This document shows positions 27,620 through 36,129 of a stretch of DNA of 38,587 nt, piece after piece. The DNA comes from Candidatus Magasanikbacteria bacterium RIFOXYC2_FULL_40_16. GTDB lineage: Bacteria > Patescibacteriota > Patescibacteriia > Magasanikbacterales > UBA922. How positions within the stretch are numbered: position 1 is the first letter of the stretch; every line of letters starts with the position of its first letter. Location of the stretch: the NCBI GenBank assembly GCA_001783185.1, contig MFQY01000059.1, forward strand, positions 1 through 38,587. The letters run 5' to 3'. The translations under genes and the position numbers were made by a program. The notes under the pieces are model-generated. The model was not told the DNA's origin and ran no database searches. It was given only the letters and a program-made list of their open reading frames with translations.

Positions 27620-29293
27620 ATGCTGTCTGATAAGTTAAAAAAAATACCGGTAAGACGATATTTCGCGCTTGTAATAAGCGTGGTCTTTTTGTTGGCTGTA
27701 TTGATTGCCGGGTTTTTGTATATGAACGGACCGGATCGATGGAAAGTCATTTCCGCCATTCCCGGACCGATAAGAAAAGCCGGGAAAATGGTTTTAAGAG
27801 AAATAAACAATGCGCCATATATATTGTATCGTTTCGGAAGCAGTGAATTGCCACAGTATAGTTTAAAAATAAAACCGGTGGATTTGAATTTTTTAAATAA
27901 CAATTTGCCGGAGATAGGCGAGGAAATGACGGATGATTATCAAGTGTATGTGCCGGCCAAGTTTTTTTTCAATGACGAAGAATATGATGTTGATGTCAGA
28001 TATCGGGGCGCCACTTCCGCCCACTGGGCTTATCCTAAAAAATCATTAAGGATTCGTTTTAAAGGCGACCACCTGCTTAATGGTATGAAAACCATCAATC
28101 TTATTTTGCCGGAGGACAGGGGAATGATAGCGGAGGAATTAAACAGTTACCGCGCTCGAAAACTCGGTCTGATTGTTCCGGACAGCCAATTTGTCACGAT
28201 TTCAATCAATGGCGATACGCCGGCTGTGTATTGGGAAGTGGAACAAACCACAAAAGAATTTTTGGAGAAAAACGAATTGAGCGGGGACACAAATATGTAC
28301 AGCGAAATTTATTTGTATAAAGATATTTTTACCGATATAAATTATTGGAAAAAATATTCGGTTAATCCGAGCCGGAGCGAGAACGATTTTACCGAATTGG
28401 CCGTATTGTTGGATATTCTAAATAATCCCAATGATGAAGAATTTGATAAGACAATATTTAATATCTTGGATGAAGATAGTTTTTACAATTGGACGATTTG
28501 GTATCTGTTGGCAGGAAGCAGCGCACAGGGTTCACAGCATAATGTGCGGTTGTATTTTGACCCCAGCATAGGTAAGTTCAAATTTGTCGCTTGGGATTTA
28601 TCTATCAGCGAATGGTATTATTATCCGGATAAATACGGCGCGGTTGACCCGCGTTTGATTGAAGAGAGTGATAGCCCTTTGGCTATCAGAATTTTACGCC
28701 ACTCCGAGTTTATGGCGGAAAGAAATGAACGGCTATGGCAATATGTTCAAAATGAAAATAATCTGGCCGATGAATTGAAATACAATGATGATACTTACCA
28801 AAAAATAAAAAAAGCTTTTTATCAGGATACTATTAAGGAATATACAAATAAATATTTTGACGAGTCTGTGAAATCAATCCGGCAAATAGTGGAAAATAAT
28901 TTTACCGGATTAAGAGATTTGTTTGTGAATGATGAGGTTTCGTGCGAATTTTCTTTCGCCGGCGATGAGAGTGTCTCAGTTAATTTATTTACCGCGTCGC
29001 TTGCGCCCCTTAAGGTTGGTAAAGTGGAATTGTTAGATAAAAATAAGAATGTAGCGCAAACTGTTTATCCGGAAATGTCAGTTATCAGTCCGGTTGTTGC
29101 TAATGAAACTTTGTCAACGGATTATTTTATAGCCAGCGGAGGAATTTATATCCAATATTTTGATATTTTTGCGTTGGCTGAAAATTCCGCTAAGTTTGAT
29201 GTGTCTGTGGGAGACGGCGTAAAAGTCTATGTTGAAAATTTATACACCGGCGGAGAAAGCGGGACGGATTGTGTTTTAAATAATGAGCTATGA
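27620..29293 (+). CDS. CotH-family (spore coat kinase-like) protein with N-terminal TM
   Basis: VDVRYRGATSAHWAYPKKSLRIRFKG, LILPEDRGMIAEELNSYRARKLGL, YWEVEQTTKEFL, FKFVAWDLSISEWYYYP. Confidence 0.82.
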   Translation: MLSDKLKKIPVRRYFALVISVVFLLAVLIAGFLYMNGPDRWKVISAIPGPIRKAGKMVLREINNAPYILYRFGSSELPQYSLKIKPVDLNFLNNNLPEIGEEMTDDYQVYVPAKFFFNDEEYDVDVRYRGATSAHWAYPKKSLRIRFKGDHLLNGMKTINLILPEDRGMIAEELNSYRARKLGLIVPDSQFVTISINGDTPAVYWEVEQTTKEFLEKNELSGDTNMYSEIYLYKDIFTDINYWKKYSVNPSRSENDFTELAVLLDILNNPNDEEFDKTIFNILDEDSFYNWTIWYLLAGSSAQGSQHNVRLYFDPSIGKFKFVAWDLSISEWYYYPDKYGAVDPRLIEESDSPLAIRILRHSEFMAERNERLWQYVQNENNLADELKYNDDTYQKIKKAFYQDTIKEYTNKYFDESVKSIRQIVENNFTGLRDLFVNDEVSCEFSFAGDESVSVNLFTASLAPLKVGKVELLDKNKNVAQTVYPEMSVISPVVANETLSTDYFIASGGIYIQYFDIFALAENSAKFDVSVGDGVKVYVENLYTGGESGTDCVLNNEL

Positions 29294-31542
29294 CATATTA
29301 TTGGTTTAAAAGAAATTTTAATATAAAGAATTTGAGTATTCTGCTATTTTTGTCAGCGCTTTTTTTGGCTCTATTTTTCGGATATATTTATGCTGTCAAT
29401 TCGGGAAGAGAAAAAATAATGGGAATTTTACCGGAAAATCTAACGCCGGATTTTATAATCAACGCCGGAAAACGCTCGGTGGAGTGGAATACGGAAAAAT
29501 TATTGCCTAAGTTTTTGAGGGGGAATGAACTTGTATCCGATGAAAATGATGCTAGGCTAAAAACTTTGTCATATTTGGTCAATGAGGCTGGAGACGAAGA
29601 ATTTAATAATCGGATTTTTGAAGTGATTGATAAAGAAAATTTTTATTCTTGGACTTTGCACGCGTTGTTATCAGACAGCCGGACGGAATATAATTTGCCG
29701 GAAATGGATTGGTACGCGGATAAAGAAACCGGAAAATTAAATCTTATGCCTTGGGATGTGAATATTGATGATGCTCGTCCGTCTTTTGAAGAGGAAACAT
29801 ATATTTTTGAAGAAGCGGTTAATCCTTTGGTTATTCGCGTATTTGATAATTATGATTTTTTAAGCGAGAGAAATGAACTGCTGTTGAAATATATGAACGC
29901 GGAAGAAAATAATCATAGCAAGTTGGATTATTATGATACTTTAAGACAGGATAATTCCATTTTGAAAGAAAATCTGGAAAGGTTAAAAAATATTTTTAAT
30001 AATCCGGAAGTCAGTTTTACTCTCTTGAGAGAAAATATTGGCGCGGATTTATCTTTGGAAATAAACAGTTTAGGCATGTCGCCGTTGTATTTTGATAGCG
30101 TGGAAATAATTCTTAAAGATGGAGCCTCTTTGCCGAAATGGGCGGAGATTTATTATTTGGGCGAGAAAGTTTGTGATTTATCCGAAGCGGTTGATGATAA
30201 GATATTGATACAGTGCAGGACGAAAGAATTGGTTCCGGAAATGGAAAGTGTTGTCCCACCCGAAGCCGATGGTTTTGATTATCCGTATAAACTTTACAAA
30301 GCCAAGAAAATTAAACGAACTTTTTCTTTGGTCGGGTTGGATTTCAACATGATTGAAAAAGTGGAGCTTAAAATAAAGAATATTTATACTAATGAGGATT
30401 TGACCGGTGTCAGCGGCGTGTTTGTGGATAAAAATATTTTTGCGAATTTTAAAGATATTTCCAAAACCCCGCAAGAATTTGTCAGAGAACATCCGCAATT
30501 TTATTTGAATAATCAAGACGAAATAGTTTTGCCGGCCGGCATTCATACATTTTCCGGAAATGTAATTGTGCCAAGAAATGCCAAATTGATTATCAATCCG
30601 GGAGCGAATATAAATTTGGTCAATGACGCGTCTTTAGTTTCATACGGTCAAGTGATTGCCAAGGGTGTGGCGGATAATCCGATTATTGTTCGTGGCGAGG
30701 CTGATGGTATTGGTGAGAATTTTGCGGTTTTGGATAATGATGAAGTAAGTGAATTTGAGTATGTTCAATTCAGCGGCGGCGGGGAATCAACCGTGAACGG
30801 AGCCTTTATTTCCGGTATGCTGGCTGTGCACCACGCGGATAGCATCATCAGTCATTGCAGTTTTGCCAACGCGCGCGGTGATGATTCTTTGAATATAAAA
30901 TATTCTTCCAGCGCGATTCAACATAATTTATTTCAAAATAATTCAGCCGATGCGATTGACTCTGATTTTTCCGAAGGCGTGATTGAGTTTAATGATTTTG
31001 TTGGCAACGGCAACGATGGCATAGACACTTCCGGTTCATCCATATTGATTCAGTATAATAAAATTCGCAATTCCGGAGACAAATGTATAAGCATAGGCGA
31101 GGAATCAACTTCCATTATATTCAATAATATATTGAATGGCTGTAAAATTGGTTTGCAAATAAAGGATTTGTCTACGCCTAAAATAATTAATAATGTTGTA
31201 GTAAACAACGAAATCGGCATTAATGAATACCAAAAGAAACCGATATTCGGCGGCGGTCATGCTCAAGTGTTCAATACGATAATTTGGGGAAATAAAGAAT
31301 CCATCACTTTTGATGCCAATTCAACTATCATGGTGGAAAATAGCGCGGTGGAGGGCGGTTATCAAGGAAAGGCGAATTTTTCTGAAGAGCCTGAATTTAA
31401 TTTGGACTTTACAAATAGCGTTGGAAATGCTAGTATTAACTACCTGACAGGCGGAAACGGGGAGATTTTGCAGGAGTTTTTTAAGCTTAATTTAGATAAA
31501 ATTCCGGTCGGCTTGGTAAAAGGATTTGAGAGCGGAATATGA
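29290..31542 (+). CDS. Partial CotH-like domain fused to a right-handed parallel beta-helix domain, N-terminal TM
   Basis: GDEEFNNRIFEVIDKENFYSWTLHALLSD...GKLNLMPWDVNIDD parallels the preceding CotH; then repeating rungs (IQHNLFQNNSADAIDSDFSEGVIEFNDFVGNGNDGIDTSGSSILIQYNKIRNSG). Confidence 0.75.
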   Translation: MTYYWFKRNFNIKNLSILLFLSALFLALFFGYIYAVNSGREKIMGILPENLTPDFIINAGKRSVEWNTEKLLPKFLRGNELVSDENDARLKTLSYLVNEAGDEEFNNRIFEVIDKENFYSWTLHALLSDSRTEYNLPEMDWYADKETGKLNLMPWDVNIDDARPSFEEETYIFEEAVNPLVIRVFDNYDFLSERNELLLKYMNAEENNHSKLDYYDTLRQDNSILKENLERLKNIFNNPEVSFTLLRENIGADLSLEINSLGMSPLYFDSVEIILKDGASLPKWAEIYYLGEKVCDLSEAVDDKILIQCRTKELVPEMESVVPPEADGFDYPYKLYKAKKIKRTFSLVGLDFNMIEKVELKIKNIYTNEDLTGVSGVFVDKNIFANFKDISKTPQEFVREHPQFYLNNQDEIVLPAGIHTFSGNVIVPRNAKLIINPGANINLVNDASLVSYGQVIAKGVADNPIIVRGEADGIGENFAVLDNDEVSEFEYVQFSGGGESTVNGAFISGMLAVHHADSIISHCSFANARGDDSLNIKYSSSAIQHNLFQNNSADAIDSDFSEGVIEFNDFVGNGNDGIDTSGSSILIQYNKIRNSGDKCISIGEESTSIIFNNILNGCKIGLQIKDLSTPKIINNVVVNNEIGINEYQKKPIFGGGHAQVFNTIIWGNKESITFDANSTIMVENSAVEGGYQGKANFSEEPEFNLDFTNSVGNASINYLTGGNGEILQEFFKLNLDKIPVGLVKGFESGI

Positions 31543-32366
31543 TGAATAAACCAAAATTACATTTTCAGCGTTTTGAGTTTAAGTATTTACTTACGCCGGA
31601 TTTGGAAAAGGAGATAAAAAAACGAATCAGCGCTTACGTTAAGAGAGATTCGTATGTTGAGAATAGCCAGACAGGCGCGTATGAGGTTGTAAGTTTATAT
31701 TATGACAGTCCGGGGTTTTATTACTACAAACAGAAAATGGACGGGGTATTAAATAGAAAAAAAATTCGTTTGCGCACTTATAAAGTTAATGGAGAGTTTA
31801 TACCATACGCTTTTTTTGAGATAAAAAGACGGCACGATTCCGTAATTTTGAAAGATAGGTTTGTTATACCAAAGGAAGACTGCGCAAAGTTGGTTTATGA
31901 CGAGGATTTTTATGGCACGAGTGTTATTCAAGATCAAAATCGCCGTAATATAATTGAAGAGTTTGAATGGGAACAGCATTTGCGTTCAATCAGTCCGAAG
32001 ATTTTGGTGAGTTATGAGAGGGAGCCGTTTTTGGGAAAATACAATGAAAATTTTCGCGTTACTTTTGACAGGAAAATAAAAGCGATGGCCAATGATAATT
32101 TATTTTATGCCGGCAGTGATATGCTGGATGTGTCCGGAGATTATACGGTAATGGAAGTTAAGTTTAACGGCAGTTTGCCATTTTATGTGGACGAAGTTAT
32201 CAAGGAATTTAATTTACAACGGATTTCTTATTCAAAATATTGCAATGCGGTGGATGTTTGCGGGAGTCTATCGGTATTTGATTTCGCGAAGCCGTTCGGA
32301 ATTTCACAGATAAGAGAAAACATGGCGGAGAAAAGCAGAATAACAGAAAAAAAACTTAGTATTTAA
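31539..32366 (+). CDS. VTC domain-containing protein (polyphosphate polymerase family)
   Basis: RFEFKYLLTPDLEKEI, SLYYDSPGFYYYKQKMDGVLNRKKIRLRTYK, FFEIKRRHD, VMEVKFNGSLPFYVDEVIKEFNLQRISYSKYCNAV. Confidence 0.9.
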   Translation: MMNKPKLHFQRFEFKYLLTPDLEKEIKKRISAYVKRDSYVENSQTGAYEVVSLYYDSPGFYYYKQKMDGVLNRKKIRLRTYKVNGEFIPYAFFEIKRRHDSVILKDRFVIPKEDCAKLVYDEDFYGTSVIQDQNRRNIIEEFEWEQHLRSISPKILVSYEREPFLGKYNENFRVTFDRKIKAMANDNLFYAGSDMLDVSGDYTVMEVKFNGSLPFYVDEVIKEFNLQRISYSKYCNAVDVCGSLSVFDFAKPFGISQIRENMAEKSRITEKKLSI

Positions 32367-32381
32367 TTTTTATTTATTCAT

Positions 32382-33062
32382 ATGCAAGGATTATTTAACA
32401 ACGGAGCTGTGGTCACATATTCCACGCAACAGATAGTGATTAACATTGTCTTGGCTTTTGTCTTGGCTTTTGTAATCGCTTTGGTCTACAAAAAAACTCA
32501 CAAGGGCTTATCTTATTCCCAGTCCTTTGTTTTCACGCTGGTGATAATGAGCGTGATAGTGGCGATTGTTATGATGGTAATAGGCAACAGCGTGGCGTTA
32601 GCCTTTGGCCTTTTGGGCGCGTTTTCCATTATCCGTTTTCGCACGCCGGTCAAGGACACAAAAGATACGGGATATATCTTTTTTTCTTTAGCGATTGGTA
32701 TGGCTGTGGGCACGAATAACCATGAGATAGCGGTAATCGGCACGGTCTTGGTTTTATTAATGATTGTCTTGTTGGATAAAATAAATTTCGGTTCAATGAG
32801 CAAACATGAGTATTTGCTTTCTTTTATTGTCAGCCATGAAGCGAGCGCCGGAAATTCTTTTGAAGGAGTATTTAAAAAATATCTTAAAAACAGTATGTTG
32901 TTGAATATCAATTCAAAACAAGATGGAAAAGCTTCGGAAATGACATATCACGCCAGTTTTGCCGATGAGAGCAAGAAAGAGGAGTTTGTTAGGGAATTAT
33001 CAGGAATGTCCGGAGTGGAAAAAGTCCACCTTATCACTTCTAAAGAGGATGTGGAATATTAG
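32382..33062 (+). CDS. DUF4956 domain-containing membrane protein
   Basis: N-terminal TM helices, ALAFGLLGAFSIIRFRTPVKDTKDTGYIFFSLAIGMAVGTNN; next to the VTC gene. Confidence 0.88.
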   Translation: MQGLFNNGAVVTYSTQQIVINIVLAFVLAFVIALVYKKTHKGLSYSQSFVFTLVIMSVIVAIVMMVIGNSVALAFGLLGAFSIIRFRTPVKDTKDTGYIFFSLAIGMAVGTNNHEIAVIGTVLVLLMIVLLDKINFGSMSKHEYLLSFIVSHEASAGNSFEGVFKKYLKNSMLLNINSKQDGKASEMTYHASFADESKKEEFVRELSGMSGVEKVHLITSKEDVEY

Positions 33063-33075
33063 TCAGATTTAAAAG

Positions 33076-33105
33076 AAAAATTCCGGTTCAGGCCGGAATT
33101 TTTTT
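33076..33105. terminator. Bidirectional rho-independent terminator between convergent genes
   Basis: AAAAATTCCGG-TTCAGG-CCGGAATTTTT, perfect 11-bp stem with A/T tracts on both sides. Confidence 0.85.
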
Positions 33106-34203
33106 AGTCTCTCTTTTTATGGAGAAGAAATAAATGAGCATGAGCGGTATTGGCAGAAGAATTACGTATTTAAGGCCGATAAAAAATAAAATAGCGACCA
33201 TAAAAAATCGAGATATAAAACAAGATACGAGAGTCAGATATGATGAGCTGTATGTTTGTTTGTTTTCTAACTTTATAAACAGTTCGGTTTCAATATTCAG
33301 GTAAAAAAGCAGATAAACTATACCAAATAAGAAATTGGTTATGATAATGTGTCCGGGCAGACAGAATCTGTATATGGATAAAACTATAATCAATATGGCG
33401 CTGATGTATTTTATTTTTTGCCTTAGGTCTTTTTCCATCAGTCGATTTTTAATTTTTTCGGTAATGATTACATTTGCGAAAGAAGAGGCAACAGCGATCA
33501 GACCGATATCTATCAACGGCCAACCGCTTTCATAAGCGTAGATTGCCCAAAACGTGAAGATTATAACTTCTAGGGCCGATAAAATAGAATAATTAAACAG
33601 TTCTCTTTTTATTTCTTTGAATTTAATTTTTGGAAGATTAAAGCCGTTAATGTCGTCTTTGTTTATTTTAAGAAGAGGAATAATTGAAATGGACAAAAAG
33701 AATATGGATATCGCGATAAGAAAGACAGTAGAGTAGCCAAGCACGAAAGCTCCGATCAAGGGTGGAATTATGCCGGCGAGGTTCAAAGCGTTGGCGGCAT
33801 TGGCGACATTTTTGCCGGTATGTTTCTTTTTTGAATAATGATTGATTATAGAAAAATAGGAAATATAATAAAAACCGTAGTAGGCGCCTTCAAAAATCAG
33901 GATGCCCGCGAAGACGGCGCCGGTAATTTTTGAATAATTGAGTAGTAAAAGAAGTATAATTTCCGCGATTATTGCCAGATAATTAAAAAAAATCACTCGA
34001 TGGTGGTGGAAAGTTTTTTGCGCGATGTATGAGCAAATGATTGTGACAATAGACGACAGCAAAATATAGGAAAAAACCAGATTGAGCGAATAGCCGTTTT
34101 TGAGCATGATGATGGGCACAAAAACTGAATACATTTCTCGGCCGACAAAATGTAAAAACACTGAGATATCAAATTTTTTTAAAGCGGATTTTTCTGAGAG
34201 CAT
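33088..34203 (-). CDS. MFS-type multi-pass membrane transporter-like protein
   Basis: About 10-12 hydrophobic segments; overall MFS_1-like layout. Confidence 0.65.
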   Translation of the reverse strand: MLSEKSALKKFDISVFLHFVGREMYSVFVPIIMLKNGYSLNLVFSYILLSSIVTIICSYIAQKTFHHHRVIFFNYLAIIAEIILLLLLNYSKITGAVFAGILIFEGAYYGFYYISYFSIINHYSKKKHTGKNVANAANALNLAGIIPPLIGAFVLGYSTVFLIAISIFFLSISIIPLLKINKDDINGFNLPKIKFKEIKRELFNYSILSALEVIIFTFWAIYAYESGWPLIDIGLIAVASSFANVIITEKIKNRLMEKDLRQKIKYISAILIIVLSIYRFCLPGHIIITNFLFGIVYLLFYLNIETELFIKLENKQTYSSSYLTLVSCFISRFFMVAILFFIGLKYVILLPIPLMLIYFFSIKRETKKIPA

Positions 34204-34241
34204 ATTGTTATGGTCAATATATTTATATATCTGTCATTATG

Positions 34242-34316
34242 AACCCCCTCTAGCTCCCCCTTGAAAAAGGGGGAGAGGAATTTCCCCTCCTTAGTAAGGA
34301 TGGGTTAGGGGTGGTT
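34242..34316. repeat. REP/MITE-like palindromic element (two hairpins, imperfect terminal inverted repeats)
   Basis: CTCCCCCTT-GAAA-AAGGGGGAG (perfect 9-bp stem, GNRA loop) then CCCCTCCTTAGTAAGGATGGGTTAGGGG; ends AACCCCCTCTAG.../...TTAGGGGTGGTT. Confidence 0.65.
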
Positions 34317-34374
34317 GATAAAAAAGGGAGCGAATGACAGAGGATTATATTAAATTATATCATATTTGGAGCAT

Positions 34375-34407
34375 AAAAAAGAGAGCCCCGGACTTAGTCG
34401 GGGCTCT
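34375..34407 (-). terminator. Rho-independent terminator of the 34431-35417 gene
   Basis: GAGAGCCCCGAC-TTA-GTCGGGGCTCTC perfect 12-bp stem; minus-strand T6 follows it. Confidence 0.9.
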
Positions 34408-34430
34408 CGGAGCAGAATAGCGCGTTAGCG

Positions 34431-35417
34431 TTATTTTGCGGACAACAGGCGGGAAAATTCCAGGCGCGCGATGCCTCGGTAGAGGTGCCCGCCGACCTGG
34501 TCGTTGAAGTTTAACAGGTCATCGAGCTGGGGACGAAGATCTTCCGCGTTTTTGTTCGCGGACAGCTGAAGGCTGATGAGCTTGGCGAAAGCTTCCGCTT
34601 CCACATAGCCGTGGATGTGCTTCAGGAATTCCTGGCCGGCGAGGTCATCGCCCAGCTCAATGTGCGCTTTCGCGCTGAGCGCGGCGACAGTCGCTCCGAA
34701 GCCGTCAAGGCTGATCTTTCCGTTCAGGATCCATGATTGCAGTTTGGCTGTCTCCTCGTAGGAGTACAGCTCGCTACCACCAAGAGAGATATCAGGGTTG
34801 ATGGAAACCAGCGTCAGTTCGTGGCAGAGCACATTGGCCGTTTCGTGGTATTCGGCATCAGTGCCTTTGGCAACATCAATCAGATGTTGGCCGGCGACAT
34901 TGACCTCGATTGCCAATTCCTCAAGCTCGTGGTTGCTCGCTTGGATGACGATGGCCTCCCACAACAGGAACAGCAAGTGGTGGTAGCCGGCGCGCGCTTG
35001 GCTGAGCTTGTCGGTCGCGTAGGTGACGGAGTTCTCGCACAAGTCGGCGCATTTGCCGAAGTTGCCGAGCGGGAAATGCACTCCCCAGATGCCGTGATAC
35101 AGGACGAGTTCGATCAAGCGCTTGGCGCGGACCTTATCGTCAATGTTGTAGATGTTGGCTTGAGCTGTGGCCAGCAATTTGGCGGCAGACTCAAGACCTT
35201 CGCGAGTTTCCAGACGGCGCAAGCCGTGCGCTTGCTCCACCATGAAGGTGGCGGCTCGTTCGGTACTGTCAGACAAGGCCGCGGCGTAATAGCAAGCCTC
35301 GATGTATCTAGGTAGCAGATCTTTGTTGTAGATCATTTCCGCTCGATGCGGAAAATCGTTGGCATCCGTGTTGTCGGGTAGCGCCCGCCAGATCTCTGCG
35401 AGTTCCTTTGGTGTCAT
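34431..35417 (-). CDS. Hypothetical protein, alpha-helical, possibly TPR/SEL1-like
   Basis: 328-aa ORF with its own terminator, higher GC than neighbours, Ala/Leu-rich helical pattern (YIEACYYAAALSDSTERAATFMVEQAHGLRRLETREGLESAAKLLATAQANIYN); family not recognised. Confidence 0.75.
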   Translation of the reverse strand: MTPKELAEIWRALPDNTDANDFPHRAEMIYNKDLLPRYIEACYYAAALSDSTERAATFMVEQAHGLRRLETREGLESAAKLLATAQANIYNIDDKVRAKRLIELVLYHGIWGVHFPLGNFGKCADLCENSVTYATDKLSQARAGYHHLLFLLWEAIVIQASNHELEELAIEVNVAGQHLIDVAKGTDAEYHETANVLCHELTLVSINPDISLGGSELYSYEETAKLQSWILNGKISLDGFGATVAALSAKAHIELGDDLAGQEFLKHIHGYVEAEAFAKLISLQLSANKNAEDLRPQLDDLLNFNDQVGGHLYRGIARLEFSRLLSAK

Positions 35418-35492
35418 TTTCCTTTTCCTTTGTTGTATTGTACAGTGGTGTGGCTTTTCAGGCAGATTGCCTTAAAGACAAACATCCTGACA

Positions 35493-35521
35493 ACACTAAC
35501 ATAAAATAGCGTTTTTGTCAA
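35493..35521 (-). promoter_or_regulatory. Candidate promoter of the 34431-35417 gene
   Basis: Minus strand TTGACA - 17 nt - TAGTGT; -35 perfect, -10 weak; spacer matches the second island promoter. Confidence 0.5.
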
Positions 35522-35676
35522 CCCCGTCACCTTTCTGAAAATATATCTCGTTTGCCAAAGTGCGAAGACGGAGTCGTCCCGATTGCGTTCAATCGAGGAT
35601 CCTCGACCACGGTCGGGACCTTACGGCTTTGACTTTTTTAGCCCATTATCACTGCCAGAATGGTGACGGGGTCAAC
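35517..35676. repeat. Imperfect inverted repeat enclosing a multi-hairpin intergenic segment
   Basis: Arms GTCAACCCCGTCACCTTTCTG (35517-35537) and CAGAATGGTGACGGGGTCAAC (35656-35676), 18/21 complementary; inner stem GTCCCGA/TCGGGAC with hairpins inside. Confidence 0.6.
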
Positions 35677-35728
35677 CTCGACTATGTTTACCACGCCTAT
35701 TGGCGGGGGCGGAGTTAATAAATAAGAA

Positions 35729-35751
35729 AGCCCCCGACCGAGTCGGGGGCT
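35729..35751 (-). terminator. Rho-independent terminator of the 35771-35989 gene
   Basis: AGCCCCCGAC-CGA-GTCGGGGGCT; minus strand continues TTCTTATTTATT. Confidence 0.8.
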
Positions 35752-35770
35752 TGTTGGGGTTGTGAGGATT

Positions 35771-35989
35771 TTACTCCTCTTTGTCGGGGGTGGGCTTTTG
35801 CCCATAGGTTAGCAACCGAAGTTGCTCCGATGGGATAAAAATCACCCCGTTTTTGAGCCCTTTGACTGCCCAGTCATAGAGCTCTAGATCACCCGTCTCC
35901 AACGCCCTCTGTTTGAGGGCAAGGAGACCCTTGCTCTCAATTGCCCGGTTTCGTCCGGGCCGAAGCGCTGTTTTGATAATTTTTATCAT
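35771..35989 (-). CDS. Small hypothetical protein (72 aa)
   Basis: ATG at 35989 preceded by GAGGGAG RBS; followed by a strong terminator and preceded by a strong promoter; MIKIIKTALRPGRNRAIESKGLLALKQRALETGDLELYDWAVKGLKNG... Confidence 0.65.
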   Translation of the reverse strand: MIKIIKTALRPGRNRAIESKGLLALKQRALETGDLELYDWAVKGLKNGVIFIPSEQLRLLTYGQKPTPDKEE

Positions 35990-36012
35990 GGCTCCCTCTT
36001 TAAGGGTGGGTT

Positions 36013-36054
36013 TGGGTGCTGTGATGCACCCAGACACCCTTGTTTGAGGGGTGT
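36013..36054 (-). promoter_or_regulatory. Tandem hairpins in the predicted 5' leader of the 72-aa ORF
   Basis: TGGGTGC-TGTGAT-GCACCCA (36013-36032) and ACACCC...GGGTGT (36034-36054). Confidence 0.55.
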
Positions 36055-36070
36055 TCGAGCACATCAAGCG

Positions 36071-36099
36071 ATGATAGCATAAAATTGAGCTTTTGTCAA
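36071..36099 (-). promoter_or_regulatory. Sigma70-like promoter of the 72-aa ORF
   Basis: Minus strand TTGACA - 17 nt - TATCAT. Confidence 0.75.
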
Positions 36100-36129
36100 G
36101 GGTGGGGGTTGAAAAAATTATATAAATAA

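Noticed and set aside
27620-29293. CotH as evidence of sporulation
   Set aside because: CotH domains occur widely in non-spore-formers, and no spore genes are present in the window.
34737-35315. 192-aa plus-strand ORF opposite the 328-aa hypothetical protein
   Set aside because: Antisense ORF; the minus-strand frame has a promoter, RBS-like sequence and terminator in the right places.
35560-35640. tRNA-like cloverleaf in the GC-rich intergenic region
   Set aside because: No 7-bp acceptor stem with T-arm GTTCRA and anticodon loop in the right spacing; kept only as a structured segment.
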